From JANLTP01 sp031363055 (GTDB lineage: Bacteria; Pseudomonadota; Gammaproteobacteria; Burkholderiales; Burkholderiaceae_E), in the NCBI GenBank assembly GCA_031363055.1, contig JANLTP010000095.1, forward strand, positions 9,779 through 73,778: 64,000 nucleotides of DNA, read 5' to 3'. Every line of letters begins with the position of its first letter. The first letter of the stretch is position 1. Below, piece by piece: positions 46,286-55,423 of the stretch. Below the pieces are notes generated by a model. The model did not search any database and was not told the DNA's origin. It saw only the letters and a program-made list of their open reading frames with translations. The position numbers and the translations under genes are program-made.

Positions 46286-47379
46286 TGACTCGTTCCGATG
46301 GCAGCCTTGACCCTCGGCATCACTTGTTCAGCCATGAGTTGCATCGAGCGCTTGGCCAGGACCGGATCGATCCAGTCGTGACAAGCATAAAGCAGGGTGC
46401 CGAAATCTCCGATCTGATCACGAAAAGCCAGCAACTGTTCCACCACGGAATCGACCGTACCCGCAATCACCAGCCGCTCGGTCACGTACTCGGCCGTAAT
46501 CGATTCATTGGACATGTTGGGGTCGGTCTTGAACAGATTGCCCCGGCCGCCGGCACCAACCAACTTGCGAACCAATTGCTTGAAGTAAAAATGATGCGGG
46601 CCCTCGGCTCCGTGGCCATAACGTTTGGCCACGGCCGCATCATCAGCGACAAAAATGCTCTTGGCGACGCGCCATTCGGCTGGCGACGCGACCGAACCCA
46701 CCGCAGCTCTGCCCTCGACGTATTTTGGCCAATGAGTTTTCACCCATTCAGGCATCAAAAAGTTAGCGGAGATCGGTTGCCAGCCACGCTTGGCCATTTC
46801 GGTAACCCCTTGCGAGAATGGTGCCACGGCGGTGCCAACGATGAGCGGATGCGGCCTTTGATACGGCTTCATGATGAAGCCCTGGCCGATCTCGGGGATC
46901 ATCGTGCGCCCCACGGACACGTTCCAATACTTGCCTTCTATGTTGTACGGCGGGGCTGAATTCCAGATCTTGAGTACGGTATCAATACACTCGACGAACA
47001 TCTCGTTGCGATTGTTCCCGAAGTTGCCGAATACTTCGGCATCCGACATCAAACCGCCGGGACTGATGCCCATGATGAATCGGCCCTTGAGCATATGGTC
47101 GAGCATGGCCGCATTGGCAGCAATCGCTGCCGGGTGACTGTTGGGTAGATTCAACGTCCCGGTACCCAGCATGATCTGTTGGGTGTCGTACGCGAGGCTT
47201 GCCAGAAAGATCAAGGAAGATGTAATGATCTCGGCAGCGTCGGTGACATGTTCGCCGATATAGGCTTCGCAATATCCCAGGCGATCGGCCAACAGAACAG
47301 CTTGCCGGTCTTCCTGTAATGCGTCGTACACGTTTCGCCCCGGAGGATGAATGGGCATCATGAACATTCCAAGTTTCAT
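46282..47379 (-). CDS. LLM-class flavin-dependent monooxygenase
   Basis: A 365-residue bacterial luciferase-like protein: LGMFMMPIHPPGRNVYDALQ, LADRLGYCEAYIGEHVTD, IMLGTGTLNLPNSHPAAIAA, DHMLKGRFIMGISPGG. Such enzymes use reduced FMN supplied by a partner reductase to oxidise ketones, sulfonates, long alkanes or other small molecules. The partner reductase gene overlaps its start by four bases and a dehydrogenase gene overlaps its stop by four, so the three form a tight operon. I cannot name the substrate. The sequence is closer to the alkanal/limonene-type group than to the SsuD alkanesulfonate enzymes. Confidence 0.87.
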   Translation of the reverse strand: MKLGMFMMPIHPPGRNVYDALQEDRQAVLLADRLGYCEAYIGEHVTDAAEIITSSLIFLASLAYDTQQIMLGTGTLNLPNSHPAAIAANAAMLDHMLKGRFIMGISPGGLMSDAEVFGNFGNNRNEMFVECIDTVLKIWNSAPPYNIEGKYWNVSVGRTMIPEIGQGFIMKPYQRPHPLIVGTAVAPFSQGVTEMAKRGWQPISANFLMPEWVKTHWPKYVEGRAAVGSVASPAEWRVAKSIFVADDAAVAKRYGHGAEGPHHFYFKQLVRKLVGAGGRGNLFKTDPNMSNESITAEYVTERLVIAGTVDSVVEQLLAFRDQIGDFGTLLYACHDWIDPVLAKRSMQLMAEQVMPRVKAAIGTSQ

Positions 47380-47930
47380 CGGATACTTTCCAGGGCAATG
47401 GGTTGAACGTAGGTTCCATGAAGGAACAGCAGTGGTGGCTTGTTGGCATACTCGTAGCGCGTGACTTGGCCGAGAAACAGCACGTGATCACCGACGGTTT
47501 GTGCACTCAATGTTTTGCACTCGATCACCGCTGCACAGTCGGGCAGCAGTGGTACGCCGCACGCTGCACTGGCCAGACTCAAGCCTGCAAACTTGTTGGC
47601 GCTCGGGCGAGAAAAGCGGCGCGACAATTCAATTTGACCCAGACTCAATACGTTGACGGCAAAGTGACCGGCGTCACGAAAGACGTTCAAGCTCGGCGAA
47701 TCGCAAGAAAGACTCCACAAAACGATCGGTGGATTCAGGGAAACCGTATTGAAGGAATTGGCAGTCACGCCCACCGAGACACCGTCGCAGGACCTCGCAG
47801 TGATGACCGTAACCCCAGTGCCAAATTTGGAGAAAGCCTGGCGAAGATCAATGGGGTCATGGGCCGGCAAACCGGCTGCTGAGTCTGGAGTTTCCATTCT
47901 TAGGGAACCTGGTCGCACCACAATTTGCAC
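47376..47930 (-). CDS. Flavin reductase domain protein (partner of the LLM monooxygenase)
   Basis: A 184-residue protein of the flavin reductase/DIM6 group: AFSKFGTGVTVITARS, GVTANSFNTVSLNPPIVLWS, FAVNVLSLGQIELSRRFS, and DHVLFLGQVTRYEY with the flavin-stacking GDHVLF-type motif. It uses NAD(P)H to reduce FMN, which then diffuses to the oxygenase. The next gene is that oxygenase, with a four-base overlap. The start is uncertain between codon 1 (47930) and Met12 (47897); the latter leads directly into the domain. Confidence 0.85.
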   Translation of the reverse strand: MQIVVRPGSLRMETPDSAAGLPAHDPIDLRQAFSKFGTGVTVITARSCDGVSVGVTANSFNTVSLNPPIVLWSLSCDSPSLNVFRDAGHFAVNVLSLGQIELSRRFSRPSANKFAGLSLASAACGVPLLPDCAAVIECKTLSAQTVGDHVLFLGQVTRYEYANKPPLLFLHGTYVQPIALESIR

Positions 47931-48049
47931 CAGTGTGCCACATATTGATCAACTGATCAATAAAGAAAGGGCGCGGTGTCAGGACAATTGGCGTGGCAGT
48001 AAATATTTGACCTGCCGGTAAATAATTCGCTCATTGAGGATCCCTTGAC

Positions 48050-49294
48050 CTATTTGATCCAGCGCCGAATCACAAAGTAGAACGCGAGCCCCAACAGGAT
48101 CGCCCATTCGAGCGAGATGCTGACGGTCAATACGAACGTCAACAGCCAGGTCCAGAAGTCGACCTTGTTCTGGCGCCAGGCGGCACTTGGATAATCAAAA
48201 TCGACCAGAGTCCAGGCGACCATCAACAAAATGGCGGCAATACTGGCGATGGGTAGATAGCGCACCAGCGGCGCGACAAACAGCAGGATCAGGATCAGCA
48301 TCAGTCCCGCGCTGATTGCCGCAACGGGCGTCTTCGCACCCGCTTCAACATTCACGCCGGAGCGATTGAATGATCCCGACGACGGATAGGATGAAAAAAA
48401 CGCACCGGCGAGATTAGACAATCCCTGGGCTGCGATCTCCTGTCGAGAGTCGAGAGGCTGCTGCGTTTTGAGCGCGTAGGCCCGGGCAATCGCCATCGCC
48501 TCGGTCAAGGCCAACAAGGTCATGATAGCGGCGGGTAACAGCAGGCTGGCCATCATCTGTAGATCCAGATTCGGTACGGAAAATGGTGGCACAGCGCTGG
48601 GCACCGCGGCCAGCGTTTTGATGTTGAAGGCGTCCGGCAGAAGCCAGCGTCCAAGTGCGTAACTCGCGCCACCGACCAGTACCGCAATCAGCATATAAGG
48701 AATACGCGATCCGAGCCTGCGGCCGAGAATACAGGACAGCAGGGTGAGCAGCGCGATCGACAACGACGGCCAGTGAACGGCTGAAAGCTGTTGGGCCAAC
48801 TCGTGCAGACTGGCGAACACGCCATTGCTGCGCGAAAACTCCAGGCCGAAAAAAGATCCGATCTGACTGTTGGCGATCAACACCGCAGCGCCTGTGGTGA
48901 AGCCCACGATCACGCAATGCGGCACCTTGTCGACCCAGCGCGCCAGGCCCGAGAATGCAATGGCTAATTGGAACACGCCGACCATCAGCGTCATCAGCAG
49001 CACCAGTTGCACGTACAAGGGCGTACCGACGGCAGCAAGTGGCGCAATTAAAGCCAGCGTGGTCAGTGAGATTGCATTCGCTGGTCCGCTGACCATTTGT
49101 CGGCTCGAACCGAACAAGGCCGCGACGATGCAGGGCACCATTGCCGTGTACAAACCGTACTGGGCCGGCATACCCGCCAGATTGGCGTACGCCACGCCTT
49201 GCGGAAGGACCACTACCGCACCCGTGAGACCCGCCATCAAATCGGCCCGCAGTATGCCCGGGCGTTTGAGTTCAGGCCACCAGCTCAGCATCAA
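48050..49294 (-). CDS. SulP-family anion permease lacking the STAS domain
   Basis: A 414-residue transporter with the SulP membrane core (ADLMAGLTGAVVVLPQGVAYA, LFGSSRQMVSGPANAISL, SSYPSSGSFNRSGVN). It ends at ILLGLAFYFVIRRWIK with no STAS domain, whereas family members usually carry about 120 more residues. DNA after the stop shows no STAS-like frame. SulP proteins move sulfate, bicarbonate or other anions. Its ATG overlaps the stop of xsc by four bases, so the two are co-translated and sulfite or sulfate export is the reasonable role. Loss of STAS may be natural or another deletion; the membrane part is complete enough to work. Confidence 0.8.
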   Translation of the reverse strand: MMLSWWPELKRPGILRADLMAGLTGAVVVLPQGVAYANLAGMPAQYGLYTAMVPCIVAALFGSSRQMVSGPANAISLTTLALIAPLAAVGTPLYVQLVLLMTLMVGVFQLAIAFSGLARWVDKVPHCVIVGFTTGAAVLIANSQIGSFFGLEFSRSNGVFASLHELAQQLSAVHWPSLSIALLTLLSCILGRRLGSRIPYMLIAVLVGGASYALGRWLLPDAFNIKTLAAVPSAVPPFSVPNLDLQMMASLLLPAAIMTLLALTEAMAIARAYALKTQQPLDSRQEIAAQGLSNLAGAFFSSYPSSGSFNRSGVNVEAGAKTPVAAISAGLMLILILLFVAPLVRYLPIASIAAILLMVAWTLVDFDYPSAAWRQNKVDFWTWLLTFVLTVSISLEWAILLGLAFYFVIRRWIK

Positions 49295-51102
49295 ACGTAG
49301 TCTTTGTATTTGTCCAGAAAGCGCACCGGCTTGGCCAGTGCATCACGACGGAATGGGTCGCCAAGCTCGCGGTTGCACATGATCTCGAGTACACAGGTCT
49401 TGCCTTCGTTCATTTGCAGATCGATCGCTTTTTTGAGCGCTGGGCCGACCTGATCGAGCTGGTCGACAGTGATGCCCTCGGCACCCATCGCCCGGGCGAT
49501 ACCGGCGAAACTTTCGCTCTCGAGTTCACCGGCGACAAACCGACGGTTATAAAAATCAACCTGGTTCTTCTTCTCGGCACCCCACTGACGATTGTGAAAC
49601 ACCACACCGGTCACCGGGATGTTGTGCCGCACGGCCGTCATGATCTCGACCATGCTCATGCCCCAGGCGCCATCGCCGGAATAAGCGATCGCCGGACGGT
49701 TCATCGCGCCCAACTTGGCGCCGATCATGGTCGGCAATGAGTATCCGCAGTTGCCGAAACTCATCGGCGCAAAGAAGCTGCGCGGCTCCTCGAAGCGCAG
49801 ATAACTGTTTGCAACCGAGTTGATGTTGCCAATGTCGGTCGACACCATCGCACGGGGCGGCATGGCACGCTCGAGTTCGCGCAGCACCTGTCGCGGACTC
49901 AGCCAGTTGCCCGACTCCTGTTTGGCCTCGGCGATCATGTCGAGGCTGAAGGCATCGCGTTCATGGGTCCAGGCGCTGAGCTCTTTTTCCCAAGCCGCCT
50001 TTTCGGCGGCGATCTTGACGGCGCGCTCGGCCTTGGTCGTGTCACAGGCGAGCGTCGCGTTGGCTAGACGGTTCGTCATGGCCTCGGCGACGGCTTTGGC
50101 ATCGCCGCAAATGCCGACCGAAATTTTCTTCACCAGACCCAGATTGGTGTGATCGATCTCGACTTGAATGATCTTCGCGTCTTTCGGCCAATAGTCCAGG
50201 CCGTGCTGCGGCAAGGTACCGAATGGTCCCATGCGAGAGCCGAGCGCAATGACGACATCGGCCTGCGCAATCAGTTTCATTGCCGCCTTCGAGCCTTGGT
50301 AACCTAGCGGTCCGCACCACAGCGGATGACTGGCCGGAAAGCTGTCGTTGCGCAGATAGCCATTAACGACCGGTGCGCCGAGTCGCTCGGCCAGCGTCTG
50401 GCATTGAGCCAACGCATCGCCCATCACGACGCCACCACCCGACAGAATCACCGGGAAGCGGGCGTTCTTCAGCAGCTCGATGGCTGCATTCATCGACGCC
50501 TCACCGCCGGCACCGCGATCGACACGCATCGGTTTCGGAATCTCGCACTGAATCTCGCCGTAGAAGTAATCACGCGGAATATTCAACTGGGTCGGACCCA
50601 TCTCGCTCATGGCGCGATCAAAACAACGCGCGGTGTATTCGGCCATTCGCTTCGGATTGTTGACATGGCCCTGGTACTTGGTGAATTCCTCGAACATCGG
50701 TAATTGGTTGGCTTCCTGAAAGCCGCCGAGACCCATGCCCATCGTGCCGGTTTCGGGCGTGATCAAGACCACCGGGCTGTGCGCCCAGTAGGCCGCAGCA
50801 ATGGCCGTCACACAGTTACTGATTCCGGGGCCGTTCTGGCCGATCACGACGCCGTGGCGGCCCGACACACGGGCGTAACCGTCGGCCATGTGGGCGGCGC
50901 CTTGTTCGTGGACGACCGGGATCAGGCGAATGCCGGCGGGTGCGAAAATATCCATCGCGTCCATGAAGGCGGAACCCATGATGCCGAAGATATCGGTGAC
51001 GCCGTTGGCGACCAGCGTTTCGACGAAAGCCTCTGATGGCGTCATCTTTTGGACGCCACTGACGACACTCCTTTGCGTCATTTTGCTGTCCGGTGCACCC
51101 AT
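49291..51102 (-). CDS. xsc: Sulfoacetaldehyde acetyltransferase
   Basis: A 603-residue thiamine-diphosphate enzyme that converts sulfoacetaldehyde plus phosphate into acetyl phosphate and sulfite, the central desulfonation step of taurine and isethionate degradation. Sequence marks are VANGVTDIFGIMGSAFMDAM, the cofactor-activating Glu66 in VVHEQGAAHMADGYAR, NGPGISNCVTAIAAAY, GLGGFQEANQLPMFEEFTKY, and the diphosphate site GDGAWGMSM through FHNRQWGAEK. The match to Xsc, as opposed to acetolactate synthase or sulfopyruvate decarboxylase, is strong over the whole length. AAGGAGAG stands ahead of ATG 51102; the conserved part begins at Met20. It overlaps the SulP gene and is divergent from cobS. 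No phosphotransacetylase gene follows, so acetyl phosphate must be handled elsewhere. Confidence 0.92.
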   Translation of the reverse strand: MGAPDSKMTQRSVVSGVQKMTPSEAFVETLVANGVTDIFGIMGSAFMDAMDIFAPAGIRLIPVVHEQGAAHMADGYARVSGRHGVVIGQNGPGISNCVTAIAAAYWAHSPVVLITPETGTMGMGLGGFQEANQLPMFEEFTKYQGHVNNPKRMAEYTARCFDRAMSEMGPTQLNIPRDYFYGEIQCEIPKPMRVDRGAGGEASMNAAIELLKNARFPVILSGGGVVMGDALAQCQTLAERLGAPVVNGYLRNDSFPASHPLWCGPLGYQGSKAAMKLIAQADVVIALGSRMGPFGTLPQHGLDYWPKDAKIIQVEIDHTNLGLVKKISVGICGDAKAVAEAMTNRLANATLACDTTKAERAVKIAAEKAAWEKELSAWTHERDAFSLDMIAEAKQESGNWLSPRQVLRELERAMPPRAMVSTDIGNINSVANSYLRFEEPRSFFAPMSFGNCGYSLPTMIGAKLGAMNRPAIAYSGDGAWGMSMVEIMTAVRHNIPVTGVVFHNRQWGAEKKNQVDFYNRRFVAGELESESFAGIARAMGAEGITVDQLDQVGPALKKAIDLQMNEGKTCVLEIMCNRELGDPFRRDALAKPVRFLDKYKDYV

Positions 51103-51287
51103 GAGACTCTCCTTGAATATGATACGAAATGTTCCGAAATTCGAAATATGAACGGACTGTACCTAGCTGAATCTGTCGGGTCAAGATACCATTTCATAAA
51201 ATGGATCGAACCAAAGTGCTGTATCTGGATTGGGTTGCATCAGGTTCCGCGCGTGACGAAACGGCACAAGGTCTGGACCCGGTAAAC

Positions 51288-52265
51288 ATGTCACCTACAC
51301 AAACACCTGCGCCACCATTGCTACCCGATCGTACGGTCAACGTGCGCGAGGTCTTCGGCATCGACAGTCCCTTGAGCGTTGCCGCGTTCGCGACGCCCGA
51401 CGAGCACGTGCCGGAGATCGATACCGCCTATCGATTTAATGCCGAAGTGACGCTCGGCATATTGGCCGGCTTCGCGCACAATCGGCGCGTTCTGTTGCAA
51501 GGTTTGCATGGCACCGGAAAATCGACACACATTGAGCAAGTGGCCGCCCGGTTGAACTGGCCGTGCGTGCGCGTCAACCTCGATGGCCATGTCAGTCGCC
51601 TGGATCTGGTCGGTAAAGATTCGATCGTGCTGCGTGAGGGCAAACAGGTCACTGAATTTCAGGCCGGCATTCTCCCTTGGGCATTGCAGCGGCCGATGGC
51701 GCTGGTCTTTGATGAATACGACGCTGGTCGCCCGGACGTCATGTTTGTCATTCAGCGAATCCTGGAGCGCGACGGCAAGTTCACGTTGCTCGATCAGAAT
51801 CGCGTGTTGCAGCCCCATCCGGCGTTCCGATTATTCGCAACCTCGAATACGGTCGGGCTGGGTAATTTGAATGGTTTGTATCACGGAACCCAGGCGTTGA
51901 ATCATGCACAGATTGATCGCTGGAATATTGTCGCGACCTTGAATTATCTGTCGCATGAAGAAGAAATGGAAATCGTTCTGGCCCGAGTGCCGATCATGAA
52001 TCATGAACAAGGTCGTCGGCAGATTGCGGCGATGGTCGCGCTGGCCGATCTCACGCGCAAGGGCTTTGCGGCCGGTGATCTGTCGATACTGATGTCACCG
52101 CGTACCGTCATTACCTGGGCCGAGAACTTGCAGATTTTTCCGGAACTGGGGCTGGCGTTTCGGCTAACGTTTCTGAACAAATGCGACGACCTTGAACGGC
52201 CGATCATTGCCGAGTATTTCCAGCGCTGTTTTGACGCGGAACTCGACATTCGATCTCCCAAATAG
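51288..52265 (+). CDS. cobS: CobS-like AAA+ ATPase (cobaltochelatase subunit)
   Basis: A 325-residue AAA+ protein that follows CobS closely: FGIDSPLSVAAFATPDEHVP, LAGFAHNRRVLLQGLHGTGK (Walker A GLHGTGKS), EQVAARLNWPCVRVNLDGHV, LVFDEYDAGRPDVMFVIQR (Walker B), FATSNTVGLGNLNGLYHG, DRWNIVATLNYL, SPRTVITWAENLQIF and TFLNKCDDLERPI. CobS powers insertion of cobalt into hydrogenobyrinic acid diamide together with CobT and the large chelatase CobN. The CobT gene follows after about 35 bases, but no cobN or other cobalamin gene is in the window. The start is uncertain: ATG 51201 is open but unlike the family; 51288 leads into the conserved N-terminus. Confidence 0.85.
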   Translation: MSPTQTPAPPLLPDRTVNVREVFGIDSPLSVAAFATPDEHVPEIDTAYRFNAEVTLGILAGFAHNRRVLLQGLHGTGKSTHIEQVAARLNWPCVRVNLDGHVSRLDLVGKDSIVLREGKQVTEFQAGILPWALQRPMALVFDEYDAGRPDVMFVIQRILERDGKFTLLDQNRVLQPHPAFRLFATSNTVGLGNLNGLYHGTQALNHAQIDRWNIVATLNYLSHEEEMEIVLARVPIMNHEQGRRQIAAMVALADLTRKGFAAGDLSILMSPRTVITWAENLQIFPELGLAFRLTFLNKCDDLERPIIAEYFQRCFDAELDIRSPK

Positions 52266-52299
52266 AGGCTGTCGCGATTGGTGGACTATCGAATGAAAA

Positions 52300-54063
52300 A
52301 TGACCAATGAACGCCTGATCGAGTTGCACAAGCAGACGCTCGACGAGCTCAGTGGGGCGACGCTGCGCTCGCTCGCGGCGGACGCAGATCTGCACTTCCG
52401 CAGCACCCGTCCCTACCGAGGTGAACAGCGTTTGATCGGACTCGCCCCGCACCTGAAACTTGCGACAGACGCTGCGGGCCAACTCGACGGGTCGACCCAA
52501 CACGATGCGTCGACCCGTCGCGCCCTGGTCGATGCGATCGCGGTGCGCATCCAATATTCTGACCGTGAACTGCATGAGCGCCGCTCGCCAAATGCGGTCT
52601 TGCCGAAGCTGATCTTTGATTGGCTCGAACAATTGCGTACCGAATCACAAGCGCCCACCTGGATGCCAGGCCAGCGGCGTAATCTGCGAACGCGCTTTGA
52701 GCGTTGGTCGTTCGAGTTCGAACAATCGGGACAATTGGAAACCAGCGTCGGATTGTTGATCTTCGCAATCATCCAGATCTGTTGGTCGCGCATCACCGGC
52801 TATCCGCTAGCAGAGACTGCGGCAGACCACATTGAAGGAATACGCTTGCGTTTGGCGCCGAACTTCGGCTTGCACTTCAGCAGGCTGCGAGAATACCGGG
52901 CCGATCAGACCAGGTTTTCCGAGCCTGCATTGGCCATCGCCCATTTGACGCAGATCCGGGTTGACGATGAATGGCGCGCGCAAAAAGACAGTCAAGCGGG
53001 TGCTGTGTCCGAAGACGATGAGGCACAACTTCGTTCAGCGTTTGCGATCCTGCTGGACGCTGATCACGACGAGGCCGAGCAGTCGCTGAGCAGCGTGCCC
53101 AGCGGCAGTAGCAAGGTCTTCGAGTCTGCAGCGCAGCAATACGCCGTCTTCACACGTGGGTATGATCGAGTGGTAGACGCTGCCGAACTCTTGCGGCCCG
53201 AGCAACTCGTCGAGTACCGCATCCAGCTCGATGGCCTGATCAAGGCCCAGGCCTTCAATGTTCAGCGATTGGCCAGAGCGCTGCAACAATTGCTGGCTCG
53301 ACCGCAGCGTGAGGGTTGGGACTTTGGTCAGGATGAAGGGGTCATCGATGGTCGCCGGCTCAGCCAGTTATGCAGCTCGCCGAACGAGCGCCGACTGTTC
53401 AAGAGCGAACGCTTGCCGCTGCGTAGCGACTGTGCGATGACAATACTGATTGATTGCTCCGGTTCGATGAAGCGGCATATGGAAATCATCGCAGTCCTCG
53501 CCGATCTGCTGGCGCGCGCGCTGGACATGGCCGGAGTGACCAACGAGGTACTGGGTTACAGCACCGGCGCCTGGAACGGTGGACGCGCGCGGCAGGCTTG
53601 GGCCAGGGCGGGCAGTCCAAATCATCCAGGCCGGCTGAACGAAACCTTGCATATCGTGTTCAAGCCGGCAGAACAGCGCTGGCGGCATGCACGAGCGGCG
53701 ATGGGTGCGCTCTTCAAGCCTGATATTTTTCGCGAAGGCATCGATGGCGAAGCGTTACAATGGGCCTGCTCGCGATTGTTGAAACACGAACACCGGCGGC
53801 GCATTGTGCTGGTGATCTCCGATGGCTGCCCGATGGACACCGCCACGCAACAAGTCAACGATACGTTTTATCTCGATAATCACCTGCGACAGGTGGTACG
53901 CCACCATGAAATTCATTCGGGTATTGAAATCCTGGGCCTGGGTGCCGGCCTCGATCTGAGCGTGTTTTATAACCGCTGTATGGGTATCGATAGCCAGCGT
54001 ACGGTTGATCGCGCCTTGTTTGACGAGATCGTTCAGATGATTGCAGGACGTCACCGACATTGA
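52300..54063 (+). CDS. cobT: CobT-like VWA-domain protein (cobaltochelatase subunit)
   Basis: A 587-residue protein with the CobT plan: a helical N-terminal domain, a central stretch enriched in acidic residues (about 230-265) and a C-terminal von Willebrand A domain with the MIDAS motif LIDCSGSMK (D-x-S-G-S). Further family marks are VTNEVLGYSTGAWNGGRARQ, EGIDGEALQWACSRL, VISDGCPMDTAT and LGLGAGLDLSVFYNR. In the aerobic chelatase CobT forms a complex with the CobS ATPase hexamer and couples it to CobN through the metal-binding site. It is almost certainly in one operon with cobS. The pair is flanked by sulfonate-degradation genes on both sides, with no cobalamin context. Confidence 0.86.
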   Translation: MTNERLIELHKQTLDELSGATLRSLAADADLHFRSTRPYRGEQRLIGLAPHLKLATDAAGQLDGSTQHDASTRRALVDAIAVRIQYSDRELHERRSPNAVLPKLIFDWLEQLRTESQAPTWMPGQRRNLRTRFERWSFEFEQSGQLETSVGLLIFAIIQICWSRITGYPLAETAADHIEGIRLRLAPNFGLHFSRLREYRADQTRFSEPALAIAHLTQIRVDDEWRAQKDSQAGAVSEDDEAQLRSAFAILLDADHDEAEQSLSSVPSGSSKVFESAAQQYAVFTRGYDRVVDAAELLRPEQLVEYRIQLDGLIKAQAFNVQRLARALQQLLARPQREGWDFGQDEGVIDGRRLSQLCSSPNERRLFKSERLPLRSDCAMTILIDCSGSMKRHMEIIAVLADLLARALDMAGVTNEVLGYSTGAWNGGRARQAWARAGSPNHPGRLNETLHIVFKPAEQRWRHARAAMGALFKPDIFREGIDGEALQWACSRLLKHEHRRRIVLVISDGCPMDTATQQVNDTFYLDNHLRQVVRHHEIHSGIEILGLGAGLDLSVFYNRCMGIDSQRTVDRALFDEIVQMIAGRHRH

Positions 54064-54112
54064 AAACTTGACCTTGTAACTGGAACTGCAATGACGGCCA
54101 GGACGCTAGCCT

Positions 54113-55423
54113 CTATTTAAAGGTGGGCAACCAGGTCGCGATCTTCGGGAACATCATCAAGATGCCGACCCCAACCAGTTGCAGCACCATGAACTGCACC
54201 ATACCGGCATAAATATCCTTCAGTTCCCACTGTGGCACGACGCCCTTCAGAAAGTAGGCGGACAACGCCACCGGCGGCGACAGCCAGGCGGTCTGCAAGG
54301 TCACCGCGACCAGCGTACAGAACCAGATCAGATCGATACCAGCGGCCTGTACGATGGGCAGCACAATCGGCAGAACGATCAGCACAATCGGTACCCATTC
54401 GAGTGGCCAGCCGAGTACAAAGATGAGCGCCAGAATAACGATTAGCATGACCATCGGTGGCAGGGACAAGCTGGTCAAAAAGCTGGCCAGATAGTCGGCA
54501 CTGCCGAGCCGTGAAAATACCGAACCGAACAGATTCGATGCGGTCACGAGCATCAGGATCATGCTCGAGATCTCCAGCGTCGCGTACGCCGCCTGCTTGA
54601 TCTTGGCCAGACTCATGCGTCCGGAGCCGACCGTTAAAATAAAGGTCGCCAGACAGCCGACAGCGCCCGCATCCGTCGGTGTGGCGATGCCCATTAAAAT
54701 AACGCCCAGGGTCGCCATGATCACGACAATCACCGGCATGACACCGATGGCTAATTCCTTGAAGACCGGGCCCAGTGAAGTCGGGCGCATTTCCGGCGGC
54801 AGGGCAGGTCCCAGGCTGGGATTGAGCCAACAACGAATCAAGGTCCAAGCAATGAACAGGCCCGACAGCATGAGCCCGGGCAACACGGCGGCTGCAAACA
54901 GATCGGTGGCGGGTACGCCGACCACCGGACCCATGACAATCAACATGACCGAGGGCGGAATCAGAATGCCCAAGGTTCCGCCGGCCGCAATGGCGCCCGC
55001 CGACAATTGCGGATCGTAACCGCTCTTGATCATCGATGGTCCGGCCATGACGCCCAACAAAGTGACCGAGGAGCCAACGATGCCGGTGGCGGCCGCAAAA
55101 ATGGTTGCGGTAATCAGTACGGCCAGATAAAGCGAGCCGTTCAGGCGTGACAGCAACAGTTGGATGCCGTTGAACAAGCGCTCCATGATGCCCGACTGCT
55201 CGAGCAAAAAGCCCATGAAAAGAAAGAACGGAATGGCGGCCAGGACGGTGTCTTTCATGACCGAGATGGTCTGCAAGATGGCCAGATCAAAGACTACGGG
55301 CCCGAGCGCAATGAAGCCTGTGGCCAGCGAAACGGCGCCGAGCGTGAAGGCAATCGGAAAGCCGATGAAGATGGCTGCAAACAGTACGGCGAGCGCAACC
55401 AGTCCCAGTATTTCGTGGCTCAT
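54113..55423 (-). CDS. TRAP transporter large permease (DctM type)
   Basis: A 436-residue polytopic protein of the ion-transporter superfamily: FIGFPIAFTLGAVSLATGFI, FMGFLLEQSGIMERLF, AATGIVGSSVTLLGVMAGPS, GTLGILIPPSVMLIVMGPV and WLSPPVALSAYFLKGVVP. It forms the sodium-coupled channel subunit of a TRAP system with the two genes upstream. The start at 55423 (MSHEILGLVALAVLF) is chosen because it directly begins the first helix and overlaps the small subunit stop by four bases; the longer frame from 55495 is not family-like. The substrate is set by the binding protein; context suggests a C2 sulfonate such as isethionate. Confidence 0.9.
   Translation of the reverse strand: MSHEILGLVALAVLFAAIFIGFPIAFTLGAVSLATGFIALGPVVFDLAILQTISVMKDTVLAAIPFFLFMGFLLEQSGIMERLFNGIQLLLSRLNGSLYLAVLITATIFAAATGIVGSSVTLLGVMAGPSMIKSGYDPQLSAGAIAAGGTLGILIPPSVMLIVMGPVVGVPATDLFAAAVLPGLMLSGLFIAWTLIRCWLNPSLGPALPPEMRPTSLGPVFKELAIGVMPVIVVIMATLGVILMGIATPTDAGAVGCLATFILTVGSGRMSLAKIKQAAYATLEISSMILMLVTASNLFGSVFSRLGSADYLASFLTSLSLPPMVMLIVILALIFVLGWPLEWVPIVLIVLPIVLPIVQAAGIDLIWFCTLVAVTLQTAWLSPPVALSAYFLKGVVPQWELKDIYAGMVQFMVLQLVGVGILMMFPKIATWLPTFK

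Noticed and set aside
49291..51102. Acetolactate synthase as the identity of the ThDP enzyme
   Set aside because: The whole sequence, including GGFQEANQLPMFEEFTKYQG and the lack of a small-subunit gene, fits sulfoacetaldehyde acetyltransferase much better.
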